This document shows, one piece after another, positions 24,430 to 35,849 of a DNA stretch of 64,000 nucleotides. Position 1 is the first letter of the stretch. Every line of letters starts with the position of its first letter. The notes under the pieces were generated by a model. That model had not been told where the DNA came from and did not search any database. It worked only from the letters and a program-made list of their open reading frames with translations. Location: assembly GCF_036711975.1 (NCBI RefSeq), contig NC_091972.1, positions 13,459,001-13,523,000 of the forward strand, written 5' to 3'. The translations under genes and the position numbers were made by a program. The DNA is from Onthophagus taurus (taxonomy: Eukaryota; Arthropoda; Insecta; Coleoptera; Scarabaeidae).

Positions 24430-24800
24430 TTTGAAGAACTGTCTTATTGCTATGTCATTTAGACATTTATATCTGACTTTGTTTCCAGAAATAAAGAAAG
24501 TTCTTGCAGGCTTCACAAATATGGAAAACGCTTTAAAAAAGATATTGGTTATCTTAGATATTCGTCTCTTGAAGACCATGAACGAGCAAAATCAATTCAC
24601 GTCACTCTTCTTCTTCCGCTTGTTATAGAACTGTAGAGCTTTGAATTTATAACCATAGTGAGTCTTATGATGTAGTTTTCCATCTTTTCGCCCTCCTGGT
24701 GTTCGACTGCTTCCTTGTTTTCCTTCTAATACAATATGCGGTAATCTGCTTTGATTTATCCTCTTCACATGATCGTACTATCCTATCACATTGCTCCCTG
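24430..24800 (-). pseudogene. Non-LTR retrotransposon tail, copy 1 of a local repeat family
   Basis: The minus strand gives YDHVKRINQSRLPHIVLEG and a GGRKDGK-like stretch. This corresponds to the GHVxRM...GRPKxRW end of insect reverse transcriptase ORFs. The plus-strand ORF across it (24224-24628) is a by-product. The same DNA family recurs at 32285-32690. Confidence 0.65.
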
Positions 24801-25531
24801 ATTACTCTTATCTAGCCGTTTCTAATCCAGTTTAATCCTGATGGAGATGTCTCCATTTATACGCATCCGTAAGTGGGCACCAAATATAACCACCATATTT
24901 AATCGCGAATCGCTTTCAGAACTATACGCGTTGTAACCAAGCTATCTGGTTTTTAATCTTCTGGAGAGTGTAAGCTGCTTGTATCAAGCTATCACATCTG
25001 TGAAGATTTTAAAGTCCAATGTTTTCCAATATAATACCTGAGGGAGTTTTAAGTGTTCCAGCTAGTGATCGATCCGTGGTTATTGTTGAAGATTCTATAT
25101 CCTCTTCTGTGATGAATCATGTGATTTTAGAATCTATTTAAGAGGATATTAATACCATGAATTCCAAATGCGATGATCATTTGAAATTATATCTTTTCAT
25201 AAGGTTAAAATAAGGGATTTTTTGAAATCATATTCACAATTTGAATTATAAAATGAGTTAAAAGCATTAAACTAAATCAAAATGTCACGTTGAGGAGCTA
25301 CCATCGATTTGACCTCGCACGTAGGGTATTTGGAATAATACTTGTTATATTTGATATTGATGCAGTTTATCAACTTCCCTCTTGAGAGTTCTCTGGCGAT
25401 GAAGATAGGAATGGGAGTAGAAGCAGAAAGGTAAGGATATATCGAGATTACTGACCAATCTTTATAGGCTGGCCTCTGCCTATAAAGATCTTCAGATATT
25501 TATTGGCGAACATCCTACTATTGCTGAATTA
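24801..25531. other. Gene-free stretch left of the Harbinger element
   Basis: No supported ORF. It is probably further decayed retrotransposon sequence continuing from 24800, but no motif is diagnostic. Confidence 0.4.
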
Positions 25532-25534
25532 TTA

Positions 25535-26436
25535 AGCTAAGTTTCCACATGCACAGATTACTGGCGCCAGTACGAAGTCAGTTTATTGGCGCCAGAAATT
25601 GTTTCCACATAAATGTTATAATTGTGTACTGGCATAGTAATAAAAATTATAATTTAATAATAAAAATGGCGTCAAGTGATGTACTTCGCGCTGGCATCAA
25701 TGTGGTAGTCCAAATGTCCTCCTTGGAACTGCACACGTTATTAACAAAAAAAAAGCGAAAACATAGTTGCTGGGTTAGATCGTGGATTGCACGTAGAAAT
25801 AACCTAGGTGCGTTTAGTACTTAAATTAGAGAATTATACCATGAAGATCAGGAAGAACAGAAAATCGTACTTATAAGATCAGGAAGCATTTTTTAATCAT
25901 TTAAGAATGACTGAAGAGAGTTTCATGTTTTTGTTGAGGCAAGTATCTTCTAAAATACAAAAATAACATACGCATACGCCCTTCCAGCTCACCTAAAACT
26001 GCAAGCAACTTTAAGATTTTTGGCCTCTGGAGATTCTTTTACATCCTTGCAATATATGCACAATTTTATGATTTACAAAAAACACAATTTCTTTGCTTTT
26101 GCCGAGGTTTCGTCAAAATTAGGAACCGTTTTCTTTATAATTTCAACTATCCTTCTGACAGCTTCATTTCGTGCTAGTCGGTCCTTATATTACGGAATTT
26201 TCTGATTCCACAAACAAGGATAGGTATTAGCGGATTTGTCCATTTTAGTTGGACGAAGACGTTAATAGTTACACGTTTTCTGTATAAATACTGTTACTGG
26301 CGCCAAAATGTAGAAGTAGCGTCAACTTTATTGGCGCTATGATTACTGGCACCAATTTATTGGCGTCAGTGTTTTTTTGCTATTTGCACATGCAAATGAA
26401 CTGGCGCCAGTAATCCGTGCATGTGGAAACTTAGCT
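25535..26436 (+). mobile_element. PIF/Harbinger transposon derivative, 902 bp
   Basis: The ends are near-perfect inverted repeats of about 37 bp (starting agctaagtttccacatgcac, one mismatch), flanked by TTA on both sides (25532-25534 and 26437-26439), the Harbinger target duplication. Subterminal regions carry several copies of the palindrome TGGCGCCA or variants. From the ATG at 25666 a partial transposase N-terminus can be read, including the family-typical WVRSWIARRNNLGAF, RELYHEDQEE and later LQATLRFLASGDSF, but in shifted frames. The DDE catalytic part is deleted, so it is non-autonomous. Confidence 0.87.
25666..26060 (+). pseudogene. Truncated Harbinger transposase N-terminus
   Basis: The first 53 residues (MASSDVLRAGINVVV..., ending GAFST) are open to 25824. 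Homology then continues across frameshifts to about 26060 (FLASGDSFTSLQY) and stops. The catalytic triad region is absent. Confidence 0.72.
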
Positions 26437-27099
26437 TTATTTAAAAACCCGAAAGACGTCTGAGCACTACAAGTCCTATTGGATGAAAAACATGTTTGTT
26501 AAGAAAATAAATCATAGGATTATATTTTTCTTCTTGTATCCTTCACCTCTTATTTATTTCGTTAAAAGTACTTCTTCTTAAGCGAACTCCTTGAACTTTG
26601 GTGCTATCAGGGATTAATCTGAAGGGACTCTACTTGTAGCGGTAAGGATATTACATTATTTATCGTCGCAATAGAAATTCTCTGCAAATATTCGAGTGCT
26701 GAGCACCTATGTCTTGGTGTACTGGAACTTTGTGGGTTTACTTGCTCCAAAATAATCGCGTGCCATTTAACTTATTCCTCCATCAATTCCAGTACATACA
26801 CAACTGTTCTCCAGCCGAACTAATATTGTTGGTGGGCGACTTAAATGTTTAAATTCGGCATTCTCGTAAAAATGCTAGTCCTCGTTGATACCCAAAGTAT
26901 ATACATTTTGTGTAACTGCGAAGGTACACTACTGTATCGATCTGCAAGTTTATCTAGATAGGCATTACTCCATTTAGAATCTTCCTTTAGTTTTGATAAA
27001 CGATACTGTATGCCTGGCTGGCTGGTAGATGAACATTAGTACTACAAGCAACTCATTGCTTGTAGTACTGTAGACTACAGTATATTTTCCAATATCTGG

Positions 27100-27400
27100 A
27101 ACGAGTGCTCTATTACAAAAAGTACTAAAATGAGGCTAGTTCAATCACAGTTCTTTTCCATCTTCCGATATGGGGCTGAAACGTGGACAATTAAAATAGC
27201 GGAAAGAAAGATTGATGCGTTTGAAATGTGAATTCTGCAAATTCTGTGGACAGCGCGCAGATTGAACATATCGATCCTTGGAGAAATGATGATCCAGTAT
27301 AGACACATTACACGAAGAGATGATAATGATATGGAGAAGTTGATATCGAGAGGTGTAAATTCGTTGTTGACGAAAATATCATTTAGAAATGAATAAGTAT
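27100..27400 (+). pseudogene. Non-LTR reverse transcriptase C-terminal fragment
   Basis: The plus strand reads MRLVQSQFFSIFRYGAETW, then a decayed ...RKIDAFEM, ILWTARRLNISIL and RRDDNDMEKLI. These follow the order of the post-YADD region found in many insect non-LTR ORFs. Stops are present. Confidence 0.8.
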
Positions 27401-28220
27401 CCTATACGATTTTATGACGTAAAGGAAATTTGGCAACATGACTAGCCTATAAGATAACCAAGGTGCTTGATAAGATTTTGCTAATTGAAAAAAAATATTA
27501 TTTAGGCAAGTATTAGCACCACCCAAGCATTGAATGAACAGATAGGCTGAATGAGAGAGTACAACAGAACCTCTTACAAGCTTAGGCATCTTCAATGTAA
27601 GGAAACTCTTGCATATCTATCATGATTTACCAAGGATATTTAAGGCTGATGTATTCCTCATAGCTGTTGAATAATATTATTATAAAAGTACTGATGATAA
27701 CAAAATTGGACTTCATTTATTATACTTCTAATATTTTGCAAAAGTAATAAACATTGTATATGATCAAATTTGGTTTATAAAATAGGGTCCTATATTCACT
27801 ATAAGTACCACAGCAAACATTATTCTTTGTGGTCATTGTGAACTTAAAGTAAAAAAAGGTAGCTTTGTTTTGCTATGATTCTTTCATTAACTCCATACAT
27901 ATCTTTATCACAAATTGATTTAAAGAAAAATCTTAAAACTTTTCTATTTAATATATTTTACTAGTTATCTTACTTTAAGAAATAATTTACCATACTCATA
28001 ATAAATATCAGCAATAATATATAATATAATAAGACATGATCTTTTAAAAACAAATTTAATTTAATCCAAGTTCAAAATTGTTCTTTTTCTTAAATAAAAA
28101 CATTAAAAAAAAATTGTACATAATTCTTTTGATTGAGATAAAAATTACATCATATTATCTTTACCTAAACCTTCCACAAATTTAACTATCCACCAAAAAA
28201 TATCCAATAAATATATTAAT
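27401..28220. other. Gene-free stretch after USE1
   Basis: AT-rich sequence containing the USE1 3' flank. No AATAAA is obvious close to the USE1 stop; ATTAAA-like hexamers are present. No other feature is seen. Confidence 0.5.
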
Positions 28221-28850
28221 CTATTTTTTCTTCATGACTTTCATAAACAACACCATATTAACGAACACAACCAAAACGATTAAAATCAAGATCCACATCC
28301 AACATTTCCACGCTTTCTTTGAATGCTGCTGTAGTTTCTCAGATTCAACTTTTAATTTAGAAAAATTAGCATCCGTCAATTGATTAGACCTTCCTAAAAC
28401 TTCCGTATCCTTCTTAATAATTTTATTAGCCAAAGTACTATGCTCTTTTAAATTATTAGTTAACTCAATCATTTCATTGGCAATCTTATCCTGCATATTC
28501 TGATGAAAATCAATTAAATTATCGAAATCTTTCCCAGTTCCTTCTTTGGTAACAGGACGTTTTCTAACCTCCAAAAGTTCTTCTCTTGCTGTTAACTTAT
28601 TCAAACCATCTCCAGTAGCTAAATCTTGTTCCGACAACATTCCCAGATTGATTTTTAAATGCCGAATCCGTTTTGTATATTCAGGAAGCTTGGTATTATT
28701 TGATGTTAACGATTTAACCTCCTCTAACATTTGTTCTAACGAGTTAATGTATTTTGGAAATCTTTCATCATCTTTTTGGTTACTTTTAATCATAAGCTCA
28801 CATTTAGCTAACAGTCTACGTAAATTTACTTCTTGTCTCGATAAATCCAT
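28221..28850 (-). CDS. Use1: Vesicle transport protein USE1 (Qc-type ER SNARE p31)
   Basis: SNARE for Golgi-to-ER retrograde transport, acting with syntaxin-18, Sec20 and Sec22b (family knowledge). The single exon gives 209 residues. The N-terminus, MDLSRQEVNLRRLLAKCELM, matches the family's LNLVRLLSRCE. RLEKY-like and EDML-like pieces (YINSLEQMLEEVK) follow. The SNARE region from about residue 115 (IDFHQNMQDKIANEMIELT) contains IIKKDTEVLGRS and ends KVESEKLQQHSKKAW. A C-terminal anchor follows (ILILIVLVVFVNMVLFMKVM). The human protein is 259 residues with the same order. The start is the first ATG in the frame and fits the family. The plus-strand ORF over it is a shadow. Confidence 0.93.
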   Translation of the reverse strand: MDLSRQEVNLRRLLAKCELMIKSNQKDDERFPKYINSLEQMLEEVKSLTSNNTKLPEYTKRIRHLKINLGMLSEQDLATGDGLNKLTAREELLEVRKRPVTKEGTGKDFDNLIDFHQNMQDKIANEMIELTNNLKEHSTLANKIIKKDTEVLGRSNQLTDANFSKLKVESEKLQQHSKKAWKCWMWILILIVLVVFVNMVLFMKVMKKK

Positions 28851-28859
28851 TATTATTAA

Positions 28860-30370
28860 CGAAGATTAATTAAAACCCACACAAAAACAATTTTGTTGAT
28901 GTAGATAACCTCAAAATATTAGTTTGACGTCGTTTTTGATTAAAGTTGCATTTATAAAGTTTCATTGGAAAAAAGTTATGATGAAATATGTTTATAAAAC
29001 TTGAATAAACGTTGATAATTACACCAAAAAGCCGGATAAACCAACATTACCGAATGGAGAAGGTACACTGACGTTTTATTTTAACGGTTAAGTTTAATTA
29101 AAATTAAAATATAACGAAAGGGAAGTGAAGGTTTTTGTGTGTTGAGTACTTACTTGTTAATTAAGGTTTTTTAATTTAACTTCGAATTGATAAACCGGGT
29201 TATATTACGTGCCGGTGGATATTTTGTTGAAATTTTTTTAGGAATTTATCAAAACGATGACAATGCTGCCACGTTAATATATAACAATTGGTTTTTACGA
29301 TAGATGGCGACACTTAGGTTTGATGTCATTTGAATTTAAAAAATTTTATAAAAGAAGAAAATGTTTAAAAATGCAAATTAATATTGTTACAATTATTTGT
29401 GTGTGGTGGAGCATGCGTTCTTAATAATTACAAATTTATTTTTGTTATTTCACTTATTTCCCAAGTAACCTAACAAGAAGGAGCAGTGATACCAATATTA
29501 GTTATTGCAGTCAAAATTGATATAAGCAACGGCATATTTCCTCTCCCATTATCAATGACTGATTAAAGTACAAGTTAGTGAATTTTTGTTGTAACTCACA
29601 TTGAATTCACAAATCAAGAAATGTTATCAACATTGTCCTAGGTGGTAACGCAAGATTTACTTTTATAACTATATTGAAGCAAGCTGGCTCACTCCATCTC
29701 AGTTGCCTTACTTACCTCTGGTAAAGAGAATATTGAAAATCTGTTGTCCTTCTATGACTTCACAACCACATGTGTTACCAAGATGACCTCCTTGAAGAAT
29801 GTGATTTCATTATGAAACAGTTTTTGCCTTCTAACACTACTTCCTAGAACATTATTTTCAACATTACATTAAAACCTTTTTCAGAGAGTTTTGGATGACC
29901 CACTTGCAGATCGTTGCCTTCCACAAGATGATTGATATGGCGCCGGAAGGAATACCACAAGGATCCTGAGTTCAGCTTAAACGAAGTTTATAGACAGAAA
30001 ATTTTGCGTCTCACGATACTAGTGAGATTAGAATGGTAATTATGAACTTCTGGAGAAGCACAACCAAGGAAATCTTTCTAGCGCAATAAAAGAAATGCAG
30101 CCCTTTAAGGCAGTGCCTACGTCCGCTACTAACTTATTCTATGAGTCACAATGTCAATATTAGAATAATTAGGAATGCAAATATCAGTAGATAGAAGAAG
30201 AAATAAGGACGAAACAAATTAGTATTTAGTTAACATAAAACAGTTTTTTTCAGCAAAATGATTTCAGTTAATTTTTAGCTATTTCGATTAATGCTTCTTC
30301 CACAGTAGACGGTTTGAGTAAAGATGCAGAAGAAATCAATTCGGATGGATTATATGGATTAGATGAGTGG
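28860..30370. other. USE1 upstream region and gene-free stretch
   Basis: The first few hundred bases hold the USE1 promoter; no unambiguous core element was found. From 29450 on, unidentified sequence with no sizeable ORF. Confidence 0.4.
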
Positions 30371-30379
30371 GGATGAAGG

Positions 30380-32060
30380 TAAAGGTACACTTAGTTTTAG
30401 GGATTTTTTAGGATTTTTGGATGAGAATGAAATTCAATTAAGAAGAAATGGTAGTTGGGGTTGTGCAAATTATGGATTGGACAGAGCTTAGAGCAGTACA
30501 TTACATAGATTACATATTGGATAGGCGGACTAACCAACCTCGCACCGCGACCCAGTCCAATGCTCTTAACGAACATTAATGCCCTGCTCGGTGAAAAATT
30601 ATTCAGATCCTTTGAGGAGATAAACTGCTACCCAATGATCGAGAATCTGATACGGTTAACAGCAGGGCAGTGGCATAAAACATGCTCAACCGTCTCGTCG
30701 TCCTCCGCACATAGTGGGCATTCAACATTGTCGGCTAGGTTCAACAAGTCAAGGTGTGCCTTTAATCGGCAGTGCCCATTAAAGACGCCAATTAGAGCTT
30801 TAATGGTGCTACGAGCAAGTCCCAAAATATTCCTGGGTTTGATAGTAGCGATGTTAATAAACAACTTAGCGTGTCTCATTCCAGGAGAACTGGTCCACAG
30901 TAGGCGAAGTCCCTCTTCAGCCCACAGTCCAATCCTATGTTTGGCCATCGCAAATAATATACCAAATGTTGGCTCTGGCCCCACAAACGCTTTAGCGCCG
31001 CCCTCTCGAGATAGCTTATCTGCCGCCTCATTACCAGCAACCTCAGAGTGACCTTGGTCCCAGATTAGAGAAGCTCTGTTACCACAACTCAGTGTGTTTA
31101 AAGTTCTTTTACGGTCATTAACGCAAGCCGACCCGATTTCATGGCCTGCAGGCCCCTCTCTCAAGAAGGATTTTAGCACCTATGTCAATAGCAAATACTT
31201 CCACCTGGAATACAGTACAGTACATACGTAGCCAGGCTGTAAGCTTGCTTAATCCGAAATGTCTGGCAGTATACTCCTGCCCCGACCCCTTCCGGCTTTT
31301 TTGATCCATCTGTGAATATGCAAACATCTACCTAAACCAGAGAATTTTCGATCCAGGACTGGGCTTACACAGAGTTACATTTAGTTTTAGAATTAGATTT
31401 TGAGAACATAAGGCTTGGGTAAGGATGGAATTCAGTTGGGTGGGGACGGATTAACTTGGGGTTGTGTAAATTATGGATTGGGGAAGCTTAGGTAGTTATA
31501 TTTATGATATTGGAAATATAAGGTTTGGGTGAGGATGAAATTGAGTTTTGTGGAATGGATTAGGTTGAGTTTGTGCAAATTATGGATTAGACAGGGGTTA
31601 AGTAGGATCGGTAAGTGGATGGATTTAAGTTGGAAAGCATGGGTTAACATTAATTTAGAGATTTCAAAGTTATTAGCTAGATTGGATTGAGTAGTAGTTG
31701 AACTTAAGATTATATTTTAGAAGTATTATGTTTAGGTTAGTTCGGATGGAGAGTGGAGATTACGGTAGCATTTTGAAAGTTATTGATTGTATTTTGATAG
31801 TGCTTATTTTACGTAGTGATGAAATTAGATTATGTACGATGGGGCATGGAATGAGGCTGTATTGGGTTGGCGGTTTGGATATTATTGACCACTACATCCA
31901 GAGTAAGTTGAGGTCTGTTTGGATCAAGCCCAGTGTTGGGTTTGATTATAAAGATAATTTGAATGGAATGGCTTATTTAAATTAAATAAAATAGGTTGGC
32001 TTAGGTTGCGATTTTAAAAATTGTAAATTGAATTGGATTAAGTTGTGATTGGGTACATAA
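30380..32060. repeat. Degenerate GT-rich repeat family interrupted by an RNase H fragment
   Basis: Related ~70-100-bp segments containing gttgtgcaaattatggattgg recur near 30455, 31465 and 31595, with recurring gatgaaatt-like starts. The RNase H-bearing retrotransposon piece at 30540-31340 splits the set. Confidence 0.5.
30540..31340 (-). pseudogene. RNase H domain and C-terminus of a non-LTR retrotransposon
   Basis: Minus-strand segments give an RNase H start (degraded ...YSQMDQKSRKG; VEVFAIDIGAKILLERG at about 31150). The conserved SLIWDQGHSEVAGNEAADKL (near 31030) follows, then the terminal zinc-binding CPLCAEDDETVEHVLCHCP at about 30690. RNase H followed by this CCHC tail is typical of I/R1/LOA-like elements. 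The 183-residue distal part is open, but the upstream part is frameshifted. Confidence 0.85.
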
Positions 32061-32284
32061 TTTAATTTTGGAATGAACTTTGATTGTGCAGGGATGGCCT
32101 GGATTGAGATTTGGGAAATGTTAGTTTTTGGTAAGGTGGAGTTAGATTCCAATGGTATTATTTTACAAATTATTAAATGCGAAGGAGCTTCTGGATGATT
32201 TGGTCCTGCCTTAAACGAACGCAATGGAGTTATTATATGTAGTACATCTAGGATTGATGCAGAGCATCCATTAGGCAAAAAGTA

Positions 32285-32690
32285 TTGCAATGCCATTTGG
32301 GCATTTTCATGTTACTTTATTGCCAGAAATAAACAAAGTTTTTGTAGGCTTCACAAATATAGAGATAAAAAAGATATTAGTTTTGAGAAACAAACATCTG
32401 GGTTCAGAAAGGTATCTTAGGTATTTGTCTCTTGCAGACTGTGGATCAAAAAAATCAATTGACCTCACTGAAGCAATTAGCTATGTGTTGACGAAAATCA
32501 CCTTATCAAACATCTTTATTCTTCTTCTGTTTGTTTTAGACCAGTTGAGTTCAAAATTTGTAGCCGTCTTATGATGTAGTCTTCCATCTTTTGGCCGCAC
32601 TGGTGTTCAAGTACCTTCTGTTTTTCTGATTTTGGTAATCTGCTTTCATTCATCCTCTTCACATGATCCTACCAAATTCCCATATTTAGG
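32285..32690 (-). pseudogene. Non-LTR retrotransposon tail, copy 2
   Basis: Related along most of its length to 24430-24800 (both contain a cttcacaaatat segment and, near the right end, catcctcttcacatgatc-like sequence). The minus strand reads DHVKRMNESRLPK, then stops. Same orientation as copy 1. Confidence 0.65.
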
Positions 32691-33007
32691 AAATGTTACT
32701 TTTTGGTAAGTTGATAAATGCGTTTGAAACTCCACATTATTTTTTACACTAATAAATTAAAAATCACAAGTATACAAAAAATATGTATTTACAAAGATAC
32801 AAAAAATAATTTAGTTTTTAACAATACTTTTATAAAGAATTAAATCACAATGTATTAAACTATTTTTTACAAAGTTTTACCTTTTCTGATACTTTAATTT
32901 CAATATAAAAAGAAATCACTATAAATCACTAATTATATAAATTAGTAGAATAAATAACAATACATTTTATTTTTATATGTTTTATATATTACAATTAATT
33001 GAATTTA

Positions 33008-34825
33008 TCAATCGTCCCTTCGCAAATCCTCATGAAATTTATTAATATTTTTTTCTAATTGAATAGATTCCTTAACTACACACATTTTCAAATCCAGGAA
33101 ATTATTTCTGATCAACATTAATCCATCCATATTATCAAACTTTAACTTTTGGTAAAATATTTCAAATTGCTCCTTTACTTCTTGCCTTATCACGTCCAAT
33201 TGCTCTTTGACTTCCTGCTTGACAATATTTTTCACAATATTTTGAATCTCAGATTTTTCTGAATCGGATAATACTCTAGAACTTTGACTAATAATGGGAG
33301 ACATGTGGGTTATACATGGACCATCTCCTAATGATTCAGAAGGAATTTTTGGTGTTGAATTTTTTTGCGGCACTTCGTGGCCGCCGGTTGAAAGTTTTCT
33401 TCTTTCACCGGGATTACTCAATCTTGATATCTGACGATGCTTCAAAGTGGATGCTGAAGGCGTTTCGTGCTGATGCTGTTCTTGATGAGTTTCTGAAAAC
33501 CTCCTCTCAGGTATATTATGATAAGATTGTTGATTAAGTTTTGGAGAATTATCTTTCAAAAAGACTGGGCTTGCTTGAGTTTGTTGCCCGTCAACTAAAT
33601 CTAACAAATTTGGGTTCGAATCTAAAAGTTTTCTAACTCCTTTTGAAATTGGCCCTGCTCTATCAGGCCCTGGACTACTATACGACGAAACAGAGTCTTG
33701 ATTAATACCCATAGCTGCTAAGAAAGAGTCTTGAGGAGCATCATTTTCAAATTTTTGATCAAAATTTGACACATTCTCTTCGGCATCGTGTAACATATGT
33801 CCAAAAGAATCACATACTTTATCATCAGGAAATTCTTGTACTGAACCTATTTCTGGTTTAATTTTAAAAACTTCCCCACTTTCTTCAGTAATATTCTGAT
33901 TTATAGTATAATCACAAGTTTCATCTGCATCGAGAATCTTTTGGAACATAATTTGTTTTATAAATGAATTATGTGCTTTGAAAATGTATGTTGGAGTGTT
34001 CATTTGGCGAGTATCATAAGTGTAAATTGTTCCAGATTGAGTACCAATAGCTAAACCAACACCATCTGGACAAAAATCTATTGCTGTTGGTGATCTATCT
34101 AAGAATTGTTGAAGAACCATCCCGTTTGACGCTATATCCCAAAACACAAATTTGCGATCAAGCCCACAACTAACAATTAAATCATTTCTACGTGGCGAAA
34201 ACGCTACATCGGTTACAATAGCTTGATGGGTTTGATGTTTGTGAATTCGATTAGTTCTGTAACAATCCCAAACAGCAACTAAACCTTCTTCACATCCAGC
34301 CATTAATAAATTCCTTTTTGAAGGATGAGTTCTTAAAGTACTTAAAGTTTTTGAATTTGGGATTCTGTATGATGATGAACAATTTGCTGTGGAACTATTA
34401 TAAGCCATAATTTCGCCATCTTCACAACCAGCAAATAAATAATTATCATTTACTGAATATTCAAGTTGAAACACTGTGGATTTCGCTCTAGGACTAAGAT
34501 ATTTAATAGATTTGTGTTTAATGTCATATATCAAAACATTTCCTGTGGTTGTCCCCAAGGCAATATTCCTTTTAGTGAGATTTTGAAATACTGCACAAGT
34601 AGGTTGAGCAATGGAATCAAGTGAAGATAAATGTTTTAAAACCTTGTCTCGGACACCAATTATTTCTGCATGACCTTGACTTGGAACAACAACAAGCCAT
34701 TTTCCATCTTTTCCCCAAGATATCGTTCTTAATACACCATTTCCATTTGTTTTGTATGTGTTCACCAATTGACCAGAAGGCCACATGTGAAGTTTTACTT
34801 CAGCAGCAATTGAAGCGATATACAT
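33008..34825 (-). CDS. Nedd1: NEDD1 / Grip71, WD40 gamma-tubulin ring recruiter
   Basis: Targets the gamma-tubulin ring complex to centrosomes and spindle microtubules (family knowledge). The coding sequence is one 605-residue exon. The N-terminal ~300 residues form a WD40 propeller (recognisable blades include VFWDIASNGMVLQQF, AIDFCPDGVGLAIGTQSG and TYDTRQMNTPTYIFKAHNSF, close to human NEDD1). A low-complexity Ser/Pro-rich linker follows, then a C-terminal helical region (about 525-605, IQNIVKNIVKQEVKEQLDVI) that would bind gamma-tubulin. The ATG lies four bases after an intron acceptor. That intron (34829-34879) splits the 5' UTR. An AATAAA lies at 32966-32971 on the minus strand. Confidence 0.9.
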   Translation of the reverse strand: MYIASIAAEVKLHMWPSGQLVNTYKTNGNGVLRTISWGKDGKWLVVVPSQGHAEIIGVRDKVLKHLSSLDSIAQPTCAVFQNLTKRNIALGTTTGNVLIYDIKHKSIKYLSPRAKSTVFQLEYSVNDNYLFAGCEDGEIMAYNSSTANCSSSYRIPNSKTLSTLRTHPSKRNLLMAGCEEGLVAVWDCYRTNRIHKHQTHQAIVTDVAFSPRRNDLIVSCGLDRKFVFWDIASNGMVLQQFLDRSPTAIDFCPDGVGLAIGTQSGTIYTYDTRQMNTPTYIFKAHNSFIKQIMFQKILDADETCDYTINQNITEESGEVFKIKPEIGSVQEFPDDKVCDSFGHMLHDAEENVSNFDQKFENDAPQDSFLAAMGINQDSVSSYSSPGPDRAGPISKGVRKLLDSNPNLLDLVDGQQTQASPVFLKDNSPKLNQQSYHNIPERRFSETHQEQHQHETPSASTLKHRQISRLSNPGERRKLSTGGHEVPQKNSTPKIPSESLGDGPCITHMSPIISQSSRVLSDSEKSEIQNIVKNIVKQEVKEQLDVIRQEVKEQFEIFYQKLKFDNMDGLMLIRNNFLDLKMCVVKESIQLEKNINKFHEDLRRDD

Positions 34826-34828
34826 TTT

Positions 34829-34879
34829 CTAGGAATGATTAAGAATCAGTTTTAGAAATAAATTCAAAAGCGTACTTAC
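34829..34879 (-). other. Intron in the NEDD1 5' untranslated region
   Basis: Donor AATAAAC|gtaagt and acceptor ttcctag|AAAATG on the minus strand; 51 bp long. The first exon extends to the right from 34880. Confidence 0.7.
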
Positions 34880-34899
34880 GTTTATTATATCCGATCAAA

Positions 34900-35849
34900 C
34901 TCAATAAACAAGTTTTTATTAAGATCGACGTGTTTCTTGTGTTGCACGAAAACGGTTACAAAAACACGATTTTTTAAAAACCAATATTGCAAACGTAAAA
35001 TTATAAGACTAACTAAAGTTGGGGACTAAAATCCCTGTTAGTATTATGTGGTTTATAACGTTTAGTTGAAATTAAACGAATTATTTGGTTCAAGATAAAA
35101 GGGATTAACTAAATATTAAAAAATAAGGGTATACTAAACGCTAACACAACTAACAGAAAAACTGGATGAGAATAATTGAAAGAATTGTCAAAGTTGACAA
35201 ACATATATCTTTTTTTTCCGCCGTATCGCCATCTATTGATTAATAGTTGCAACAAAAAGTGTGGTATACAGAATATACAGAGTGTTTTACAGACCTTGAT
35301 ACAAAAATGATGGTTGGTTTTATAGAGTTAGAGAAGGTGTCTCCGCAGGTATTAAAATGATAAAACTTATAAAATAATACTGCTGTATATGTAAGTATTC
35401 TAACAAACTTTTTTATCTTAATGAGGCTATAGCAATAAAGCTGCATTCAAGTTTCTGACTCTTCACAATAACTCAAATATGATTAAAGGATTTCAAAGCA
35501 TAGAGTTTCATCGATTTTGAGATTTAAAACCTTGCAATCACACACATAGTAAAAATCTACAAACCTAGTAAAATGATAAATATTTAGCTATTATTATCTA
35601 GCTATTGCGAGATCAAGGGCTTTTGAACAGGCAGAGATTTTTAAGTTATTGTAAAGATTCAAAAGATAAACTTGTAAGTATGAGTACACATGAATTGACT
35701 CTTCCCAAAGACACAGAATGATTCTGGTTGAATTTTCAATATAGACGAGACAGAGCTACAACTACATGAAAAATTTTATTGTTATGGATAGATTAGAAAA
35801 TATCAAACCAGCTACTTAATCTCTTATGGTAGATTGCTAAGATGAAGTC
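34900..35849. other. NEDD1 upstream region and gene-free stretch
   Basis: The first few hundred bases presumably hold the NEDD1 promoter. The rest is AT-rich with only small unsupported ORFs. Confidence 0.4.

Noticed and set aside
24224..24628. 134-codon plus-strand ORF
   Set aside because: Lies across a repeat whose recognisable coding sense is the minus strand; no protein motif in this frame.
28546..28869. 107-codon plus-strand ORF
   Set aside because: Antisense shadow of USE1.
30560..31051. 163-codon plus-strand ORF
   Set aside because: Antisense shadow of the RNase H fragment.
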